Shown here piece after piece: positions 5,068 through 9,333 of a stretch of 9,333 nucleotides of DNA. Positions within the stretch are counted from its first letter, which is position 1, and each line of letters begins with the position of its first letter. The notes beneath the pieces are model-generated. The model was not told the DNA's origin. It saw only the letters and a program-made list of their open reading frames with translations, and made no database searches. Made by a program: the position numbers and the translations under genes. Source of the stretch: Actinomycetota bacterium (GTDB taxonomy: Bacteria; Actinomycetota; Nitriliruptoria; Euzebyales; Egibacteraceae); assembly GCA_019347785.1 (NCBI GenBank), contig JAHWKQ010000029.1, positions 5,719 to 15,051 on the forward strand. Reading direction: 5' to 3'.

Positions 5068-5691
5068 CTACCGCCTGGCCCGGCTGGCCGCCATGCGGCG
5101 GTAGATCCTCAGGATCCGCCTCCCGTAGCCGGTGGGGTCGGCCGCCCACACGCCCGAGCCGAACTTCACCCAGCGCCGGGCCTTGCCCTTCGGCCTGACC
5201 AGGCCGAAGCGCGGGTCGACCAGCCGGTGGGCCAGCCGTCCGGGTCTGGCCCGCGGGTCGGCGTAGGCCCGCAGATGCTGGATCTGGGCGCGGACCCCCA
5301 GACGGGCCGTGCGGAAGCGGGCGCCGCGCGCGCCCCCGCCGACGGCGCCCAGGCCCGCGTAGTTGTGGGCGCCGGGCCGCACGTCCCCACCGAACCTGAA
5401 ATAGCCCGTCTCCACGACCGCCTGGGCGAAGGCGATGTCACCGCGGACGCCCTCGGCGCGGCCCTCCTGCAGGAACAGCCGCGCGAGGCGCCCCACACGC
5501 ACCCCGCGCGCCGGGCGCAGGCCCGTGCGCCGGTACCAACGGGCCATCTGCCCGGGGCGCAGCACCTGGGGCCCCATGACCGCGTGCCGGCGCGCGACGG
5601 CGGTGGCGGGGGAGACCGGGGCGACCAGGGCGGCGGTCATCATGACCACCAGCACCCCGGCCACCGCCGTGCCCAACCTTCGCCGTGTCAT
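5068..5691 (-). CDS. Secreted glucosaminidase-domain (GH73-like) cell-wall hydrolase
   Basis: 207 residues. The N-terminus MTRRRLGTAVAGVLVVMMTA has the charged start and hydrophobic core (7-27) of a Sec signal peptide, with likely cleavage near ATA or AVA (about 30-33). The mature part contains RLARLFLQEGRAEGVRGDIAF (68-88), AVVETGYFRFGG (91-102), with Glu94 as the probable catalytic acid of the glucosaminidase family, and HNYAGLGAVG (109-118). These correspond to the QxxxETG(W/Y)xxS...NNxxG(I/L) pattern of endo-beta-N-acetylglucosaminidases. It probably cleaves the glycan strands of peptidoglycan outside the membrane. It carries no LysM or other recognisable wall-binding domain, but the protein is very Arg-rich (C-terminus YRRMAASRARR), which could hold it on anionic wall polymers. 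A GAAGGG SD (5700-5705) precedes the ATG by 8 nt. Confidence 0.82.
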   Translation of the reverse strand: MTRRRLGTAVAGVLVVMMTAALVAPVSPATAVARRHAVMGPQVLRPGQMARWYRRTGLRPARGVRVGRLARLFLQEGRAEGVRGDIAFAQAVVETGYFRFGGDVRPGAHNYAGLGAVGGGARGARFRTARLGVRAQIQHLRAYADPRARPGRLAHRLVDPRFGLVRPKGKARRWVKFGSGVWAADPTGYGRRILRIYRRMAASRARR

Positions 5692-5763
5692 GCCCTCCGC
5701 CCTTCGTCGCCCGCCGTGCCATCGACACGACCGGCGAGCTCCTTGAGCGCTGGGGCCGATGGG

Positions 5764-6825
5764 TCAGGGCACGTGGACGGCATCGGGGAAGCCGCGCAGC
5801 GCCCGCTCGACGAGCCGGCCGTCGCCGCTGAGCACCAGGTACTCGGTGTTGCGCAGGTGCGACACCCGCCCGACCTTGCGCCCGCGCAGGTCGTGGATGC
5901 CGATCTGGGCGCCCACGTAGCGCCTGGAGTCGAACGCGAGCACCGCGACGCGCCCGCGGGCGGCGCACAGGTCGGTCAGTTGCGGCAGTCCCACCCACGC
6001 CTCGTCGTTGCACGACACGACCATGAGGCGCGCCCGCACGGAGGCGACGACCCGCGCCAGCGCCGCGGGCATCGCCCGCCGGAAGTTGAACGGACTGGCC
6101 GTCGACGGGCGCCGGCAGTCCGCACGCTTGCAGGCGACGCCGTAATGGTCCGGCGCGTCCCAGGCCACGAGCGTCTCCCACACGTGGTAGTTGGTGAAGT
6201 AGCGGTGCTGGTTGTACGGCGGGTCCAGGTAGGCGAAGTCGACCGGCGGGAGCCGCGCGGCGACCTCGACGGCGTCGGCGCGCAGCGCGAGGCCGGGGCC
6301 GGCCAGCAGCCGCGGGACACGCAGCTGCAGCCGCCCGTGGGACCGCGGCGACCACCGCTTCAGGTAGGCCATCTGCACGCCCGTGGTCGAGTCGACCCGG
6401 TCGGCCGCCTCGATCAGGCTCGTCAGCAGCAGCGGTCGCAGCGTCGAGCCGGTGTGGTCGGCGTCGATCGCATCGCGGATCGCGTCGATGCGCATGCCGT
6501 TGTGCGGCTGGAAGTACCTGGCGGCCTCGCAGAATGTGCGGGTGACGTACCCGCGGCGACCGGGCAGCGCGTCGAGCCGGCGCACCTCCTCGGCCAGGGC
6601 GCCGACATCGACCCGCGCGGAGTCGGACTCGACGTAGCAGCGCGCGAACTGGTGGGCGTAGCGGGCCGTGTCCACGGCCGTGACGCGCGCCCCCCGACGC
6701 TTGAGCTCCTGGGCGACGCGGGTCGTGCCGGTGAACAGGTCGAGCGCCGTCACGGCGCCGGACCGCTCCAGCAGCGTGCCCAGCACCGGCGCCAGGCGAC
6801 GCTTGGAGCCCAGGTACTTGATCAC
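5764..6825 (-). CDS. D12-class N6-adenine DNA methyltransferase, solitary
   Basis: 353 residues. Motif X, IKYLGSKRRL, is at 2-11; motif I, ALDLFTGTTRVAQEL (27-41), forms the S-adenosylmethionine pocket; GARVTAVD (45-52) follows as motif II; and the catalytic motif IV, DPPYN, is at 201-205. The order X-I-...-IV is that of the alpha group that includes Dam and the halves of FokI-type enzymes. The segment between I and IV (about 60-190) is the probable target-recognition region. It would methylate adenine N6 in a specific DNA site that cannot be predicted from sequence alone. Start is GTG 6825 with SD GGGAGG (6832-6837, 6-nt spacer). No restriction endonuclease, specificity subunit or phage gene adjoins it, so it looks like an orphan. 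A Cys pair, CKRADC (232-237), lies after motif IV. Confidence 0.88.
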   Translation of the reverse strand: MIKYLGSKRRLAPVLGTLLERSGAVTALDLFTGTTRVAQELKRRGARVTAVDTARYAHQFARCYVESDSARVDVGALAEEVRRLDALPGRRGYVTRTFCEAARYFQPHNGMRIDAIRDAIDADHTGSTLRPLLLTSLIEAADRVDSTTGVQMAYLKRWSPRSHGRLQLRVPRLLAGPGLALRADAVEVAARLPPVDFAYLDPPYNQHRYFTNYHVWETLVAWDAPDHYGVACKRADCRRPSTASPFNFRRAMPAALARVVASVRARLMVVSCNDEAWVGLPQLTDLCAARGRVAVLAFDSRRYVGAQIGIHDLRGRKVGRVSHLRNTEYLVLSGDGRLVERALRGFPDAVHVP

Positions 6826-6831
6826 CGCGGG

Positions 6832-6837
6832 CCTCCC
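6832..6837 (-). promoter_or_regulatory. Shine-Dalgarno site supporting a GTG start for the methyltransferase
   Basis: On the minus strand GGGAGG stands 6 nt before the GTG at 6825, which directly precedes the conserved IKYLGSKRR motif. The site supports a GTG rather than ATG start, since the motif normally lies within a few residues of the N-terminus. Confidence 0.7.
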
Positions 6838-6926
6838 GTCGAGCGCCCGGGGTCCGCCTCGGTGGGCCGGGGCTTCATGCGCCGGGCCGGGAGGGGCACA
6901 ATCGCGCCTGCTCGGGGAGAGGACGC

Positions 6927-7736
6927 GTGATGGACGAGCCGGCGGTCCGGCTGGGCAAGCTCAAGCGCAAGGAGTACGAGCGGCACCTGGCCACCCTGTA
7001 CACCGAGCTCGTCAAGTGGCAGCACTGGGTGAAGCACGCCGGCCTGCGGGTGGTGCTGGTGTTCGAGGGACGCGACGCCGCCGGCAAGGGCGGGGTCATC
7101 AAGCGCATCGTCGAGCCGCTCAACCCCAGGGGCGCGACCATCGTGGCCCTGGGCACCCCCTCGGACCGCGAGCGCACCCAGTGGTACTTTCAGCGCTACG
7201 TCGCGCATCTGCCCGCGGCGGGAGAGATCGTCCTGTTCGACCGCAGCTGGTACAACCGCGCGGGCGTCGAGCGGGTCATGGGCTTCGCCACCGAGCAGCA
7301 GGTCGCCGAGTTCTTCCGCTCCTGCCCGGAGTTCGAGCGGATGCTCGTCCGGTCGGGCATCGTGCTGTTGAAGTACTGGTTCTCGGTCAGCGACGAGGAG
7401 CAGGAGCGCCGCTTCCAGGCACGCTCGGCCGACCCGCGGCGCCGCTGGAAGCTGAGCCCGATGGACATCGAGTCCCGCGCGCGCTGGGTCGAGTACTCCC
7501 GGGCCAAGGACGACATGTTCGCCCACACCGACATCGCCGAGGCGCCCTGGTACACCGTCGAGTCCGACGACAAGCGGCGCGCGCGGCTGAACTGCATCAC
7601 CCACATCCTGGAGCAGGTTCCCTACGAGGACGTGCTCCCCGGGCCCATCCGGCTGCCACCGCGGCGGGTCGACGACGACCTGCGCTACGTGCGGCCACCG
7701 AAGCAGAGCCAGTCCTTCGTGCCCAATCGCTTCTGA
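6927..7736 (+). CDS. ppk2: Polyphosphate kinase 2, class I (PPK2)
   Basis: 269 residues, the size of a one-domain class I PPK2. Walker A is EGRDAAGKGG (47-56) with Lys54; the following IKRIVEPLNPRG (58-69) is typical; Walker B is FDRSWYNRAGVERVMGF (104-120); the lid region includes ARSADPRRRWKLSPMD (165-180) and WVEYSRAKDDMF (187-198). The C-terminus, SFVPNRF, is characteristic of this class. These enzymes transfer phosphate between polyphosphate and nucleoside diphosphates, chiefly forming GTP or ATP from polyphosphate. Two starts are possible, GTG 6927 and the adjacent ATG 6930; GGGGAGAGGA (6914-6923) serves either. A CACAAT box at 6897-6902 could be its -10. It is divergent from the methyltransferase, and its last 140 bp are overlapped in antisense by the hydrolase gene. 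Confidence 0.93.
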   Translation: MMDEPAVRLGKLKRKEYERHLATLYTELVKWQHWVKHAGLRVVLVFEGRDAAGKGGVIKRIVEPLNPRGATIVALGTPSDRERTQWYFQRYVAHLPAAGEIVLFDRSWYNRAGVERVMGFATEQQVAEFFRSCPEFERMLVRSGIVLLKYWFSVSDEEQERRFQARSADPRRRWKLSPMDIESRARWVEYSRAKDDMFAHTDIAEAPWYTVESDDKRRARLNCITHILEQVPYEDVLPGPIRLPPRRVDDDLRYVRPPKQSQSFVPNRF

Positions 7737-8607
7737 CGACCCTGGCGTGCAGCCGGCGCCAGGCGGTCACGATCCCGCCGGGACGGTCGCCCTCCTCCAG
7801 GAAACGGCACACGACGTCGGCGAAGCCCTCGGGGTCCTCCCAGTGCGGCAGGTGCCCCCGGCCCGGCATGACAACCAGGCGGGCGTCGGGGATGCGCCCG
7901 GCCAGGACCTCGCTGTTGCGAGGGTCCACGACCCCGTCGGCCTCCCCGTGCACGACCAGGGTGGGCGCCGCGACCAGCGCGTCGCGACCACGGTTGCCGT
8001 AGCCGGCGCCCGCGGCCGTCAGCAGCCGCGCGCCCGCGGCCCGCGGGGGGTGCGCCTCCTGGTGGGCGACGATGCGCCCCACCAGCTCGGGGCGCTCCCG
8101 CAGCGTCGCGTCCGACAGGGCGTGCTCGACGCGCCGCCGCCGGGCGAGGGCGGGAGGGAGCCCCACCCGCTCCCACACCATCAGCGCGTTGCTGGCGGGG
8201 AAGGGATAGCCGTGCGGCCAGCCCGGCGTGGTGGACGCCAGCACGAGCCGTCGGACCCGCCCGGGGTGACCGATGGCCAGCTCCTGGGCCACCATGCCTC
8301 CCAGGCTGACCCCCAGGACGTGCGCTGAGCCGATGTCGGCCGCGTCGAGGACCGCGACCGCGTCCCCGGTGAGGGTGCCGACGGTGCACGGACGCCTCGC
8401 CTCGCTGCTGGCGCCGGTGCCGCGGTGGTCGTACACCACCAGGCGGAAGCGCCGCCCGAGCGCGTCGGCGACCGGGGCCCAGCCGTGGCGGTCGAAACCC
8501 AGGCCGGCGACCAGAAGCAGCCACGGCCGGTGCGCGCGCCGCACCCGGCCCCGCAGCTCGTAGGCGAGGCGGGTACGGCCGTTGCGCGCCACCCGGGTCC
8601 GTGCCAT
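7597..8607 (-). CDS. Alpha/beta-fold hydrolase with 3' extension antisense to ppk2
   Basis: 336 residues. The core (about 1-275) is a standard alpha/beta hydrolase: oxyanion region LVAGLGFDRHGW (32-43), YDHRGTGAS (59-67), nucleophile elbow GVSLGG (99-104) with Ser101, acid Asp224 in HGEADGVVDP (220-229), and His252 in GRGHLPHWEDP (249-259). The triad is complete and the HGxxD spacing is normal. It resembles 3-oxoadipate enol-lactonase and other esterases, but the substrate is not determinable. After FLEEGDRPG the frame continues for about 60 more residues, the last 46 of them opposite the end of ppk2; this Arg/Ala-rich tail is not part of the fold. The ATG at 8607 has no SD but has TAGAGT exactly 6 nt upstream, so translation is probably leaderless. 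It is divergent from bioY. Confidence 0.83.
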   Translation of the reverse strand: MARTRVARNGRTRLAYELRGRVRRAHRPWLLLVAGLGFDRHGWAPVADALGRRFRLVVYDHRGTGASSEARRPCTVGTLTGDAVAVLDAADIGSAHVLGVSLGGMVAQELAIGHPGRVRRLVLASTTPGWPHGYPFPASNALMVWERVGLPPALARRRRVEHALSDATLRERPELVGRIVAHQEAHPPRAAGARLLTAAGAGYGNRGRDALVAAPTLVVHGEADGVVDPRNSEVLAGRIPDARLVVMPGRGHLPHWEDPEGFADVVCRFLEEGDRPGGIVTAWRRLHARVVRSDWARRTGSASVAARSAGRRRPAAVAAGWARGARPRREPAPGCG

Positions 8608-8613
8608 CCAGCG

Positions 8614-8619
8614 ACTCTA
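8614..8619 (-). promoter_or_regulatory. -10 element TAGAGT of a probable leaderless hydrolase promoter
   Basis: On the minus strand TAGAGT (TANNNT) is followed by CGCTGG and then the ATG at 8607. The 6-nt spacing is the same as at vapB, and no SD is present, so transcription is predicted to start at the start codon. Confidence 0.5.
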
Positions 8620-8700
8620 GACCGGCCGGCCGACCGGCTCCGGCGGGGCTTGCGGCCCATCTGATAGCGTCCGCCTGCCGCCGCGCCCGACGAGGTTGGT

Positions 8701-9321
8701 GTGCCGATGTCCCAGGCCCCGTTGCTGCTCCCGCGCCCCGTCCTTGCCGACCTCGTGCCGCGGACGGCGGCACGCGGCGCGGTCCTCGTCGTCGGGGGGG
8801 CCCTGCTGACCGCGGCCGCGGCGCAGGTCTTCGTCCCGCTGCCGTTCTCGCCGGTGCCGATCAGTGGCCAGACGTTCGCGGTGCTGTTGACCGCGGCCGC
8901 CCTCGGGCCGCTGCGCGCGCTGGCCTCCCAGGGCCTGTACCTGGCGCTGGCGACCGCCGGGCTGCCGTTCTACGCCGGCGGGGAGTCGGGGCTGCAGTAC
9001 GCGGCGGGCGCCACCGGCGGCTACCTGATCGGCTTCCTGGCGGCCAGCGTGGTGGTGGGCGCGTGCGCCCGCCGGGGGCTGGACCGCCGCCCGCTGGGCA
9101 CGGCCGCGGCCTTCGCGGCGGGCTCGCTGACCATCTACGCGCTGGGCGTGCCCTGGCTGGCCGCGGTCGAGGGCCTGTCCCCGGGCGAGGCGGTCCGCCT
9201 GGGGCTGGTGCCCTTCCTCGTCGGCGACGCGCTGAAGGCGCTCCTGGCGGCCGCCTTCCTGCCCGGCGCCTGGGCCCTGGTCGGCGACCCGGCGTCCCGC
9301 GGGGACGTCACCGCCCGCTGA
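8701..9321 (+). CDS. bioY: BioY, biotin-binding S component of an ECF transporter
   Basis: 206 residues, full length for BioY, with about six membrane helices (roughly 26-47, 56-72, 76-94, 106-124, 132-150, 166-192). Family signatures seen: PVPISGQTFAVLLTAAALGP (51-70), SQGLYLALATAGLPFYAGG (76-94), GATGGYLIGF (103-112) and the FLVGDALKALLAA segment (172-184), whose Asp176 and Lys179 correspond to the conserved acid and lysine that contact biotin. It captures biotin at the membrane, alone or with BioM (ATPase) and BioN (transmembrane coupling protein); those would lie beyond the right edge if present. Start may be GTG 8701 or ATG 8707; GAGG at 8692-8695 suits the ATG better (11-nt spacer). TAGCGT at 8665-8670 is a possible -10. 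The stop is 12 nt before the window end. Confidence 0.93.
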   Translation: MPMSQAPLLLPRPVLADLVPRTAARGAVLVVGGALLTAAAAQVFVPLPFSPVPISGQTFAVLLTAAALGPLRALASQGLYLALATAGLPFYAGGESGLQYAAGATGGYLIGFLAASVVVGACARRGLDRRPLGTAAAFAAGSLTIYALGVPWLAAVEGLSPGEAVRLGLVPFLVGDALKALLAAAFLPGAWALVGDPASRGDVTAR

Positions 9322-9333
9322 CCGGCCCGCCCG

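Noticed and set aside
4753..6930. A 725-codon open frame on the plus strand opposite the MFS, glucosaminidase and methyltransferase genes
   Set aside because: It is antisense to three genes with complete conserved motifs; its translation is Pro/Arg/Ala/Gly-rich without any recognisable domain, as expected for a shadow frame in GC-rich DNA.
8620..8640. GGCCGGCC-type palindromes before bioY as a biotin-repressor operator
   Set aside because: They do not resemble the BirA or BioQ sites I know, and GGCC/CCGG strings are common in this base composition; kept only as a low-interest note.

Overview
The window is GC-rich throughout and reads like part of an actinobacterial chromosome. The signs are a RHH/PIN toxin-antitoxin pair of the mycobacterial type, a Gram-positive-type LexA box, actinobacterial-type DoxX and DUF2203 proteins, and two promoters whose -10 box sits exactly 6 nt before an ATG, a geometry typical of leaderless actinobacterial mRNAs. 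The order or genus cannot be fixed from this sequence. Long open frames opposite real genes are common here, as expected at this base composition, and were discarded.

Layout, left to right: the 3' end of an ArgE-type M20 deacylase (+); a convergent PLP-dependent Cys/Met-metabolism enzyme (-); a vapBC-type toxin-antitoxin pair (+) with a leaderless promoter; a VOC/glyoxalase-fold protein (+) with a recognisable promoter and a LexA-like operator at its start site; a DoxX-family membrane protein (-); a DUF2203 protein (+) whose promoter region carries a 16-bp perfect palindrome; an OFA-like MFS transporter (-); a secreted glucosaminidase-domain protein (-); a solitary D12-class adenine DNA methyltransferase (-); a class I polyphosphate kinase 2 (+); an alpha/beta hydrolase (-) whose 3' end runs 140 bp into ppk2; and a BioY biotin transporter subunit (+) at the right edge.

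Most genes are single-gene units in divergent or convergent arrangement, so there is no large operon. The only clearly coupled pair is vapB-vapC, which overlap by 14 bp. No stretch longer than 300 bases lacks a gene; the largest gap (1338-1503, 166 bp) holds the upstream regions of the PLP enzyme and of vapBC. No rRNA, tRNA, CRISPR, IS element, integrase or riboswitch was recognised.

I see no multi-gene system that is clearly new. The observations most worth following are the LexA-like box on the VOC gene, the ACCGT/ACGGT inverted-repeat cluster between doxX and DUF2203, the 8-bp-phased GATGC repeats over the vapBC promoter, the orphan methyltransferase, and the ppk2/hydrolase antisense overlap.
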